Below, in pieces: positions 16,685-25,400 of a stretch of DNA of 53,943 nt (positions are counted from its first letter, which is position 1; each line of letters starts with the position of its first letter). Made by a program: the position numbers and the translations under genes. This stretch comes from an uncultured Victivallales bacterium (GTDB lineage Bacteria > Verrucomicrobiota > Lentisphaeria > Oligosphaerales > JAFGRS01): positions 1-53,943 of the forward strand of contig CAILUI010000223.1 in NCBI GenBank assembly GCA_903837355.1, written 5' to 3'. The notes beneath the pieces were generated by a model. The model did not search any database. It worked only from the letters and a program-made list of their open reading frames with translations, and was not told the DNA's origin.

Positions 16685-16993
16685 CTAGTAGCGACGGCTG
16701 CCGCCGCCGAACCCGCCGCCGCCGCCGCCGCCACGCGGCCGCTCTTCGCGGGGCTTGGCTTCGTTGACGGTGAGGGCGCGGCCGTTCTGCTCCTGCCCGT
16801 TGAGGGCGGAGATGGCGGCCTGCGCTTCGGCTTCCGTGCTCATCTCGACGAAGCCGAAGCCCTTGCTGCGGCCGGCATCGCGGTCCATGATGACATCGGC
16901 GCTGGTGACGGACCCGTGGGCAGCGAACATCTGCTTGAGGTCAGCGCTGGTCGTGTCGTAGCTCAGATTCCCGACGTACAGTTTCTTGCCCAT
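16685..16993 (-). CDS. glycine-rich RNA-binding protein with one RRM
   Basis: This 102-residue protein is a bacterial RRM protein of the Rbp/cold-induced type. RNP2 is LYVGNL (5-10) and RNP1 is KGFGFVEM (44-51), with the beta-alpha-beta pattern between. After residue 80 the tail becomes an RGG-like run of arginine and glycine ending SRRY. The ATG at 16993 has AGGAG eight bases upstream; the frame's earlier start would add residues absent from the family. The gene has an extended -10 promoter, an mRNA leader of about 160 bases and its own terminator, so it is monocistronic. Such proteins bind single-stranded RNA and may assist translation or mRNA stability during cold shock; the condition is inferred. 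Confidence 0.93.
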   Translation of the reverse strand: MGKKLYVGNLSYDTTSADLKQMFAAHGSVTSADVIMDRDAGRSKGFGFVEMSTEAEAQAAISALNGQEQNGRALTVNEAKPREERPRGGGGGGGFGGGSRRY

Positions 16994-17164
16994 GCTCGTT
17001 CTCCTGACTGTGTTCCGGCCTATCTCTTGTTTCCCGTGTCCCCTGGAAAGGCCTGTTTTTCCGGACCGGTTAGGCGGCAAGACGATGGCAGGAACGATGC
17101 GGGAGACGCGTAGCAGTGCAGCTCATACCCCGTACGATGCTCATTCGAATTCCGACCAAGGATT

Positions 17165-17173
17165 AGTATAGCA
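17165..17173 (-). promoter_or_regulatory. extended -10 promoter of the RRM gene
   Basis: On the minus strand TGCTATACT (17173-17165) gives a TGn extended -10 with a near-consensus TATACT and no good -35. The start point would be near 17158, leaving about 160 bases of untranslated leader before the ATG at 16993. Confidence 0.6.
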
Positions 17174-17257
17174 CCGGTTCGGCGGAATGCACGTCGACAG
17201 ACGTTTTATCGTTCTGGCTGCCTGGAAATGGCTCCGCGGCGGCACGCCGGCAGGGGC

Positions 17258-18061
17258 TCACGGGGGAGCGGTCTCGAGCCACGGATGGCGGGCGGCCACG
17301 GCCAGGAACTCCTCATGCACGCGGCCATTGCTGGCCACCAGGTGCCGCCGCTCCTCGAACCCGCCGGCGCCTGCCAAGTCGGTGACCCGCCCGCCGGCCT
17401 CCTGCACCATCAGGACACCTGCTGCCGTGTCCCAAGGCTGCAGGTGCATCTCCCAGTAGAGGTCGTAACGGCCCTCGGCCACGTAACACAGGTCGATGGC
17501 CGCGGACCCACAGCGGCGGATGCCACGAATGCGGTAGATCAGGTCGGTGAACAGCGGGACCCCGTCGGGCTGCAGGCGGGCGCGGACGCAGGCGAAGCCG
17601 GTCGCGGCGAGCGCTTCGAGCAGGACCGGGGTGTCGGAGACGTGCAGCCGTCGGCCATCATGGAAAGCTCCGGCCCCCAACTGCACCCAGTAGGTCTCCT
17701 GGAACGACGGCAAGTGCACCACGCCCAGGCGGGTCACGCCGCCTTCGCGGTAGGCCATCGAGATACTGTAGAAGGGGTGTCCGTGGATGTAGCTGGTGGT
17801 GCCATCGAGCGGGTCGACGATGAACACCCGGTCGTAGTCGGACAGCCTGCCGTAGCTGCCCTCTTCGCCGTAGAACGCCACCTCCGGACAGACCTCGGCC
17901 AACTCGGAGCGGATGCGGTCCTCCAACTCGCGGTCGACGCGCGTCACCAGGTCGACGCTGCCCTTGTGGAAGATATCGTCGCGGCCGAGGCAACCGCTCT
18001 GTTCGCGGGCGACAGTGCCGGCCCGCTGCGCGATGCAGATCATCTGTTCAAGCATGTCCAT
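17258..18061 (-). CDS. inositol monophosphatase family protein
   Basis: This 267-residue protein belongs to the lithium-sensitive, Mg-dependent sugar phosphatase superfamily. Metal-binding residues are in order: Glu66-Glu67 in YGEEGSYG, the DPLDGT motif (Asp83, Asp86), and WDTAAG with Asp211. Substrate-side features SMAYREGGVTRLGVV and RRCGSAAIDLCYVAEGR also fit. Length matches the family's usual 260-275. The ATG at 18061 is preceded by GGAG ten bases upstream; a second ATG two codons later is possible. The gene is transcribed away from the seven-gene locus that starts at 18395. The substrate may be inositol phosphate, histidinol phosphate or another phosphate ester, and is not decidable from sequence. 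Confidence 0.9.
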   Translation of the reverse strand: MDMLEQMICIAQRAGTVAREQSGCLGRDDIFHKGSVDLVTRVDRELEDRIRSELAEVCPEVAFYGEEGSYGRLSDYDRVFIVDPLDGTTSYIHGHPFYSISMAYREGGVTRLGVVHLPSFQETYWVQLGAGAFHDGRRLHVSDTPVLLEALAATGFACVRARLQPDGVPLFTDLIYRIRGIRRCGSAAIDLCYVAEGRYDLYWEMHLQPWDTAAGVLMVQEAGGRVTDLAGAGGFEERRHLVASNGRVHEEFLAVAARHPWLETAPP

Positions 18062-18180
18062 GGGGCCAAGTCTCCGGACGGCGGTGGCAGGGCACGCTGC
18101 GTGCGGCCCACCGCGCAATGTACGCCACAGCGTGGATGCAGCCAACGGCACGAGCCCTGCGGACGGCGGGCCCGACCCCC

Positions 18181-18290
18181 GCTGAGCCGCATTCCTCTGG
18201 AGGGCGAAGCTCCCCAGGCGCGCAAGCGCCGCTGAACCGCATTCTTCTGGAGGGCGAAGCTCCCCAGGCGCGCAGGCGCCGCTGAGCCGG
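18181..18290. repeat. 50-bp tandem direct repeat in the divergent intergenic region
   Basis: Copy 1 (18181-18230) and copy 2 (18231-18280) differ at three positions, and a third copy is cut after 10 bases (18281-18290). Each contains CTGGAGGGCGAAGCTCC followed by the small inverted repeat GGCGC/GCGCC. TTCTGGAGGGCG recurs alone at 18337-18348, and a related ATTCTGGAGGGGCGACC lies near 53436. The 333-bp gap 18062-18394 shows no convincing promoter otherwise. Confidence 0.75.
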
Positions 18291-18394
18291 CGACCGCAGG
18301 CCGGGTCCAGGGGAGCGCTCCGCGGTTCCTGTATTGTTCTGGAGGGCGGCGGTACATTGGTATGGATTCACCAAGCAAGCGAGAGGGTCACCCC

Positions 18395-20584
18395 ATGGCA
18401 GACATCCTCGTTCTGGAGACCGCCTTCGACCGTCTGGCCTTCGACGCGCAGTCCGGCGCCCTGCTCTCGTTGCGAGCGCGGGGCAATCCCGAGCGCGAGT
18501 TACTGGCGGCCGCCGCGGCGCCGCCGGCCCTGGCGCTGCAGATCCTGAACGACCGGCACGAGTTCGAGGCTCTGGACGCGAGCGCGGCGCGGTCTTGCCG
18601 GATCACCTGCGACGAGTCTGCGAGCGGGCAGGTCCTGACGCTGGCGTACGGCGCCCTGGGCGGGTTGGACCTGGACGTGACGCTGACCGTCCACGCCTCG
18701 GGCGAGGATCGCTTCAGTCGCTGGCGCTGCAGCGTCCGCAAGGGCGCTGGCGTCCGGCTGGTTGACGTGCAGTTTCCCTTCGTCGTGGTGCCGGCGGCGG
18801 GGGCGGTGGTCCTACCGGCTGGGCATGGCGGGCATCTGATCAGCGGCGCGGGGCTCACGCAGTTGCCCGCTGACGAACCGCGGCGCTGGCAGTTGATCCC
18901 CGAGAATGGGAACTCACCGCACTATCCCGGGCGGGCCTTCGCCCAGTTCCTCGCCTGGACCAACGCCGGCGCCGGCGTCTACCTGGCCTGTGAGGACACC
19001 GAGGCGAATGTCAAGATGATTCATCCCGTGCGCCGCGAGCCCGGCATTCGCCTCGGTATCGCACATATCGGCGATTGGCCCGAGCAGGGCGAGCGGACGC
19101 TCGAATACGACGTCGTGCTCGGCAGCTTCAGCGGGGACTGGTACGACGCGGCCGAACTCTACCGGGAGTGGGCGCTGCAGCAGAAGTGGGCAACGCCGCT
19201 GACCCAACGCAGCGACATCCCGCAGTGGCTCCTGGACTCCCCGCCGCACCTCACCATCCGCCTGCAGGGTTATGTGGACGACGGGAAGGCGCCGCCCATT
19301 CAGGAGTTCCTGCCCTATGAGAAGTGCGTGCCGTTGCTGGCCCAGGTAGCGGACCGGGTCGGTTCGCCGGTGGTGGCGGTGCTGATGTCGTGGGAGCGCG
19401 GTGGGCCCTGGGTCTACCCGGACTGCTTCCCGCCGGTCGGCGGCGATGCTTCGCTGACCGCGTTCTGCCGCCTGGCCCGCGAGCGCGGCTGGCACGTGGG
19501 CTCGTTCTGCAATGGCACCCGCTGGGTGCTCAGGCACCTGTTCAACGACTACGACGGCAGCGCCTACTTCCGCGAGCGCGGCGGCGCGCGCTGCGTCTGC
19601 CGTCGGCACGACGGCGAGCTCTGGGAAGAGAACTGGGACCGCAACTGGCGCCCCAGTTACACCACCTGCATGGCCCAGGAGTTGACCCGCGCCGATGCCG
19701 CGGCCTTTGTGCAGCGCCTGATCGGTTGGGGCATGGAGTCTGTCCAGTTCTTCGACCAGAACTGCAATGCGGCCACCTTCCCCTGCTACGCGACCGACCA
19801 TGGGCACCCGGCGCTGCCCGGCAAGTGGATGGCGCAGGCCATGCAGGAGATGATCGTCGCGTTCCGTGCCGCCGCGGCCAGGGCGGGGGAGACGGCCGTC
19901 ATCCAGTCCACCGAGAACCCCTGCAATGAGGTCTGCCTGCCGCTGTTCCAGCAGAGTGACGTGCGCGTGAGTCCGCCGACCTGCGGCCAGCTCGACTTCA
20001 TCCCGCTCTATCACTACCTCTACCACGAATGCACCCTCGTGCATGGCATGATGAACATCGGTCCGGACCCCTATGCGTTGCCCATCCGTAACGCCTGGAA
20101 TGCGGTCTGGGGCCAGATCCCCGGCGCCGTTCTGACCGGCGACGGGACGCTGCTGAACCGGGAGACCTGGAACTGGGCCGAGTGGGAGCCGAAGGTCGGC
20201 AGCAACGACGACGCCCTGGAGATGATCCGCACCATCACCGCCATGCGCCGCGGCGCCGGTCGCGATGCCCTCGTCTACGGCCGTCTGCAACGTCCGCCGC
20301 AGCTCGAGGTGGAGACGGTCACCTGGGACTTCGAGGGGCGCCGGCACGCGGTCCCCGCGGTTGCCCATGCCGCCTGGCAGACGCCCGACGGTCGCCGCGC
20401 CATCGTACTGGCAAACTGGAGCACCACAGAGCAGCCGCTGGTCATTGGGGAGCCCGGGGTCCGGGGTCCCTGCGTGCTGCACACCTGGGCGCGTCAGTAT
20501 ACGGTTTCACGGCAGGCCGCCGGCGACGTCGAACTCCGTGCCACCCTGCTGCCCCTGAGTTGTGCCCTGCTGATCGAGGCCTGA
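18395..20584 (+). CDS. DUF6259-type glycoside-hydrolase-like protein
   Basis: This protein of 729 residues resembles the DUF6259 family, thought to be glycosidase-like. The N-terminal third is a beta-sandwich (galactose-mutarotase-like, from LETAFDRLAFDAQSGALLSLRA onward). The C-terminal two thirds look like a TIM barrel: AVLMSWERGGPWVYPDCFPP, WHVGSFCNGTRWV, GMESVQFFDQNC, AVIQSTENPCNEVC, then a small beta domain. Acidic residues in FFDQN and STEN are plausible catalytic groups but unproven. No signal peptide is seen. I prefer the ATG at 18395 (GAGGG, nine bases upstream) over one 33 bases earlier. It is the first gene of a seven-gene plus-strand locus. Substrate unknown. Confidence 0.75.
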   Translation: MADILVLETAFDRLAFDAQSGALLSLRARGNPERELLAAAAAPPALALQILNDRHEFEALDASAARSCRITCDESASGQVLTLAYGALGGLDLDVTLTVHASGEDRFSRWRCSVRKGAGVRLVDVQFPFVVVPAAGAVVLPAGHGGHLISGAGLTQLPADEPRRWQLIPENGNSPHYPGRAFAQFLAWTNAGAGVYLACEDTEANVKMIHPVRREPGIRLGIAHIGDWPEQGERTLEYDVVLGSFSGDWYDAAELYREWALQQKWATPLTQRSDIPQWLLDSPPHLTIRLQGYVDDGKAPPIQEFLPYEKCVPLLAQVADRVGSPVVAVLMSWERGGPWVYPDCFPPVGGDASLTAFCRLARERGWHVGSFCNGTRWVLRHLFNDYDGSAYFRERGGARCVCRRHDGELWEENWDRNWRPSYTTCMAQELTRADAAAFVQRLIGWGMESVQFFDQNCNAATFPCYATDHGHPALPGKWMAQAMQEMIVAFRAAAARAGETAVIQSTENPCNEVCLPLFQQSDVRVSPPTCGQLDFIPLYHYLYHECTLVHGMMNIGPDPYALPIRNAWNAVWGQIPGAVLTGDGTLLNRETWNWAEWEPKVGSNDDALEMIRTITAMRRGAGRDALVYGRLQRPPQLEVETVTWDFEGRRHAVPAVAHAAWQTPDGRRAIVLANWSTTEQPLVIGEPGVRGPCVLHTWARQYTVSRQAAGDVELRATLLPLSCALLIEA

Positions 20585-20660
20585 GGGCCGAACCACGCTG
20601 GCCCCCGCGCCAGAGCGCACTGCCCAGCGCCGGGGCCGGCTTCGAAAGGAGTCTGAGACC

Positions 20661-21545
20661 ATGGCTACCGCACTGCGTAAGGTACAGTGGGAACTGATGC
20701 TCCCGCACGAGATGGAGGCGGCGCTACGCGACTGTCCGACCGCCTTGGTGCCCCTGGGCACCCTCGAGTGGCACGGGGTGCAGAACGCCCTCGGACTGGA
20801 CGCCCTGAAGGCGCACGCACTCTGTGTCCGCGCCGCACAGGCGGGCGGCGGGGTCGTGCTGCCGCCCCTCTATGGCGGGGTCGGCGGCGTCGACCAGCCG
20901 TACACGGTGGTGATGGAGCAGGAACCGACCCTGATCTCACGCCTGCTCGAGCCCTGGCTCGTGAGCCTGTGCATGGAACTGAAGCGCCTCGGCTTCCGGG
21001 CGATCATCCTGTTCACCGGTCACTATGGCGCCTCGCAGCAGATGGCTGTCCGGGAAACGGCCGTCCGGCAAGCGCAGCGGCTGGATCTGCCCATCCTCGG
21101 CACGCCGGAGTACTTCCTCGCCCTCGATGCGGGCTATGTCGGCGATCACGGCGGCGTCTTCGAGACCTCGCTGATGCTGGAGCTCATGCCCGAACTGGTC
21201 GAGCTCGACCGCCTCGAAGGCCAGCCGCCCTACCAGGGCATCGGTGGCGGCGACGCCAAACGGCAGAGTTCGCGTGAACTCGGTCAACGCTTCAGCGACG
21301 TCATCTGCGCGCGCCTGGCGCGCCTGGCCCGCCGCATGCCGACCTGGGACGCCGGCCAGCGGCAGGCCTTCCTGCGCGCCGAGCAAGCGATGGTCAGCCT
21401 GCAGCTCGAACTGGCTGGCCGCAGCGGCAACGAATGGGCCGCCTGGCGTCAGGTGACCCATTTCACGCCCTACGGCGAACTGCTCGCCGCCGAGCGCTTT
21501 GCCGACATCGAGGCCCTGGTGCGCAGCTTCCCGGCGCAGGGGTGA
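20661..21545 (+). CDS. creatininase-family amidohydrolase
   Basis: This 294-residue protein has the creatininase fold motifs: PLGTLEWHG with Glu36 and His38, Asp47 a few residues on, TGHYGA with His121, and GDHGGVFETS with Glu168. Characterised members hydrolyse cyclic or linear amides (creatinine, or a formamide in F420/riboflavin metabolism) using two metal ions. The usual HLPxxTD stretch after the first histidine reads QNALGLD here, so the subgroup is divergent. AAAGGAG upstream supports the start. It follows the DUF6259 gene by 76 bases and precedes the next gene by 9, consistent with cotranscription. In this context it may remove an amide substituent from a sugar-derived substrate; this is inference. 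Confidence 0.85.
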   Translation: MATALRKVQWELMLPHEMEAALRDCPTALVPLGTLEWHGVQNALGLDALKAHALCVRAAQAGGGVVLPPLYGGVGGVDQPYTVVMEQEPTLISRLLEPWLVSLCMELKRLGFRAIILFTGHYGASQQMAVRETAVRQAQRLDLPILGTPEYFLALDAGYVGDHGGVFETSLMLELMPELVELDRLEGQPPYQGIGGGDAKRQSSRELGQRFSDVICARLARLARRMPTWDAGQRQAFLRAEQAMVSLQLELAGRSGNEWAAWRQVTHFTPYGELLAAERFADIEALVRSFPAQG

Positions 21546-21554
21546 GGGGCTCCC

Positions 21555-22475
21555 ATGAACCACGACCGCACCCCGCCTATCGCCGCCCTCGATGAGGGCC
21601 GCCCGCCCACGCATCCGGCGGAACTGCGCGCCTGGCTGGAGAACATGGTCTGCGGGCATGGCTACTCGGCCGCCGAGGCCGCCAGCGCCCTGGGGTTGAG
21701 CCTGAGCGCGGTCGAAGACGCCATGCAGCGGTTGCGCCTGAGCGACACCGCGCTCCCGCCAGTGCCGCCCGGTGCCCCGCTGCGGGTTCTGCCCTACCCC
21801 GGTGGGCGCCATCCGCGGCTCGGCTTCTTCGATGGTGCCGTGGCGCCACAGCGCGAGACCAAGTTCAGCGTCTTCGCCCCCTGGGCAACGCGGGACTACG
21901 CGGTCGTGGACCTGCCCGAAGCCATCTGGTGGCAGCATGGCTTGCTCTACCTCGCCCATGACCACGACGACGCCCCGCCGACCCCCTGGCGGCAGCAGGG
22001 CCTGCGACTGCCGCGGCTGGAATGGACGCAGCTCCCGGGCGGGCGCCTCTCCAGCCAGCGCCGGTTGCCGAACGGCGTGGCCTTCGGCGCCGAGGTTACC
22101 CCTGGCCCCGATGGCGTGAACATGGAGCTGTGGCTCGAGAACGGCAGCCCGGAGCCGCTCCGCGACCTCCGCGTGCAGATCTGCGTCATGCTCGGCCGCC
22201 TGGCGGGCTTCGCCGCGCAATCCCCCGCCCACACCCTCTTCCGGCCGCCCTTTGCGGCCTGCCGCAACGCCGCCGGGACGCGCTGGGTGATCACCGCCTG
22301 GGAGGGCTGCCAGCGGGCCTGGGGCAACGAGCGTTGCCCGTGCCTGCACTCCGACCCGCAGTTCGCTGACTGTGCCGCGGGCGCGCGCCAGGTCCTGCAC
22401 GGCGGCGTGTCGTTCTTTGTCGGCACCGATATCGAAGCCGAGTTGGAGCGCCGACGCGGATTGGGGATACCATGA
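21555..22475 (+). CDS. uncharacterised protein with N-terminal helix-turn-helix-like segment
   Basis: I do not recognise this 306-residue protein. Residues 35-60 (GYSAAEAASALGLSLSAVEDAM) look like a small helix-turn-helix. The rest is predicted beta-rich, with many tryptophans and conserved-looking blocks: FDGAVAPQRETKFSVFAPWATRDYA, VDLPEAIWWQ, LYLAHDHDD, NMELWLENGSPEPLRDLRVQICVMLGRL and WEGCQRAWGNERCPCLHSD. There is no signal peptide. The middle blocks suggest a jelly-roll or mutarotase-like fold binding a polar ligand. It begins 9 bases after the creatininase gene and its stop overlaps the next start in an ATGA junction, so it is an integral member of the locus. A role in substrate sensing or binding is possible, but nothing proves it. 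Confidence 0.7.
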   Translation: MNHDRTPPIAALDEGRPPTHPAELRAWLENMVCGHGYSAAEAASALGLSLSAVEDAMQRLRLSDTALPPVPPGAPLRVLPYPGGRHPRLGFFDGAVAPQRETKFSVFAPWATRDYAVVDLPEAIWWQHGLLYLAHDHDDAPPTPWRQQGLRLPRLEWTQLPGGRLSSQRRLPNGVAFGAEVTPGPDGVNMELWLENGSPEPLRDLRVQICVMLGRLAGFAAQSPAHTLFRPPFAACRNAAGTRWVITAWEGCQRAWGNERCPCLHSDPQFADCAAGARQVLHGGVSFFVGTDIEAELERRRGLGIP

Positions 22476-25400
22476 GAGTCCTCCTTGCCATGCTTCTCCC
22501 CGCCTGGCTGGCCAGCGCCGCGTTCGAGGGACCCGCCGTCGGGGAGCCTTGCGTGCGGGTCCGGCGCGACCTGCTGGAGGACTTCCCGGCCGCCCAGGTC
22601 AGCAATGCCGCCGAGGTCTCGATCAATCGCCTGGCGCGGGCCGAGGCGCGGGTGATGCCGGCACTGGCGGTGCATCCGCGCGCCGACGGCGATGCGGTGG
22701 TCGCCTTCACCAACGTGCGCGTCCCGGCGTGCGCTGACGGGCGACGGGCGCTGCTGCTCGTTCATCTGGGGATGAGCGACGGCATTCCGTGGCGCGATCC
22801 CCGCCAGCCCAATGGGGTCCGCTTCAGCGTCGCGGTGCAGGGGACGGTGCTGCTCGCGGAGACGTTGAGCACGACCACCTGGCAGGCGCGGGTGGCCGAC
22901 CTCACCCCCTGGGCGGACAGCGTGGTCACCCTCGAATTCCGCACCAACGCCATCGACGGCAATGCGGCCTACGACTGGGCGCTGTTCGGGCGGCCGCGAC
23001 TGCTCGAGTTCCTGGCGCCGGCGGTCCCCGCGGCGCCGCCCGCCGACACGGCGGGGCTGGCCCTGCTGGAGTTCCGCCTGGAGCAGGCCTCGACGGTGAC
23101 GGTCAGCGGCGGCGCCGAGCGTATCGAGGCGAGGCTGCCGGCCGGAACCCACCTGCTGCCGGTGTTGTACTCAGCCTGGATACCGCCCGAGTTGCGGGCC
23201 GAGCCTGGGCCCGTGACCCTGACTGCTCCTCAGGCCGCGCCGTTTGCCTACGCTGCCGAGGTCACCAGACTGCTGCCGGAGACGGCCTTCGCCAGCGCCG
23301 GTCGCCCGCTCAACCTGCGACTCACACTGCGCAATCCCGGCGCCGGCACCGTCCCGGCCGGTGCGACCGTACACCTGCGGGCGAGCCGGCCCGACGGCGC
23401 GACCCTCGCCGCGGCCTCCGCAACGCTGCCGACGCTGGCGCCGGAGGCCGAGGGGGCCGTCGGCTGGCCAGGGCTCGCCGTCGCCGCTCCCGGCGACATC
23501 GCGGTCACGGCCGAAACCAGCGCGCCCATCGCCGCGGCCACGGTGCATGCCTATCCTGCCGAGCCGATCCTGCCGACGGACCGGCCCCGGCACGCCCGCG
23601 TTCGGCTGCACCGTGACGGGGTGCGCTGGGCCTTGGCGGAGAACCCCTGGTGCCGGGTGGCCGTGGTCTTGGAGGCGGAGCGGGACGGCTACGCCGTGGC
23701 GGAGGTCTGGAATGGCACGCAATGGGAGCGCACCGCGTCGCTTTTCCCGCTGCTGCGCGTGGTGGTGGTGAGCGGCCCGGAGGCGCCGCGCGAGGATCTG
23801 CAGGTTCGCCTGACCTCCGCCCGCGTCAGCCACGACCGCCTGTTGCTCTCGGGGCATGCCGTCAGTGCCAGCGGTGTGGCCTGGCCGGTGCGCTGGACCC
23901 TCGAGCCGGCCGCCGCCGCCCCGCGCTTGCAGGTGACCTGTGAAGTCGAGGCCCCGCCCGGCGGTGGCCAGTTGCTCGCCTGCGTGGCGCCGACGGTCCT
24001 GCCCGGCGACCGGGCCTATGGCGTTGACAAGGAGTTTGCGCTGTTCCCCGGAGTCGAGTACCTCGAGGGTCCAGAGACCTCCTCCTCGACGCGCGACCTG
24101 GCCCCGCCGCTGCACGACCGCCGGGTGCCGGCGCCCCTGAAGATCGCCTGCCCGGTCATGGCCGTACAGGGTCGTGGTGCCCTTACCGCCTTGCTCTGGG
24201 ATCCGCGCCAGGAGTGGACCCCGGGACAACGCCTGCCGGCGGCCCGCTTCCTCTGTCCGGACGCGGCGAGTGGGCTGCAGTACCAGCACCTGTCGCTGTT
24301 TGCGCCCGGGGTCGGCGAGTTCGTGCCCGAGAATGCCGCCGAGGCGAGCAAGGCCTTCCCGCTGGCACCCGGACAGACGGTGCGGCTGAAGTCCTGGCTG
24401 GTGCTCGACCACGTCGCCCACTACCCGCCCGACAGTGTGGTGCGTGGGCCGCACCGCGGCGGCTTGATCACGCAGGCTGTGCGGCATTGGCTCGAGGTCT
24501 TCGGCACGCCCGCGCCGGCGCTGCCGCCACGCCCATGGCCAGAGCAGTGCGCGCTGTCCCGCGAGCCCTATCTGGGCACGCTCTGGCAGAACGAGCCGCC
24601 CGGTTGGGCCCTGACCGTGGGCGAAACGCCGCGCCCGAACTCCGCCCTGGCCGCAGCCCTGCTGCTCGACCTGCGCCAGGGGGTTCCCGAAGCCCAGCGC
24701 GGCGACCTCCAGCAGCGCCTCGACCGCGTGCTCGCTCGCGCCGTCGCCGAGGGCGGCCTCAACGTCCCCGTGCATGGCAATAGCCCCATGCTGCAGTACC
24801 AGCTTGGCGGGGTCCCCGAGGCGCTGCAGGCCCAGGTCAACAACGCCCGCGGCCTGCTGTCCGGGCAGGAGGACGGCACCTGGGTCTGGCGTCCGGGGGA
24901 TGCCGAGCATGCCCGACTGGGAATCGCCGGCACGCACACGCTGGGGCAGGCGGCGTACCCGAGCCTGGTGGTCGCCCGCGCCGCGCTCTACAGCGGTGAC
25001 GCGGACCTGGCCCGCGCCGCCCGGGCGGCGCTGCGACAGATGGAGCGCTACGAGATCCCGCGTGGGGCCTCGATGTGGGAGTGCCCGCAGTTCCAGCCTG
25101 ACCTCTTCGCTGCCGCCCTGGCCATCCGGGCCTACTGCGCCGCCTATCGCCTCAGCCCGGACCCGGCCTACCTCGAACAGGCGCGCTACTGGGCCTGGAC
25201 GGGCCTCGGCTTCGTCTACACCTGGACGCTGGACGGTTACCCGACCATGCTCTACAACACCGTCGGCGTCGTCGGCTCGACCTTCTTCACGCACTCCTGG
25301 ATCGGCCGACCGGTCGTCTGGATGGGGCTGGACTACGCGTACGCCCTGCAGGACCTGATGGAATTCGACCGCTCGTTCGACTGGCGCCGCCTCGCCGAGG

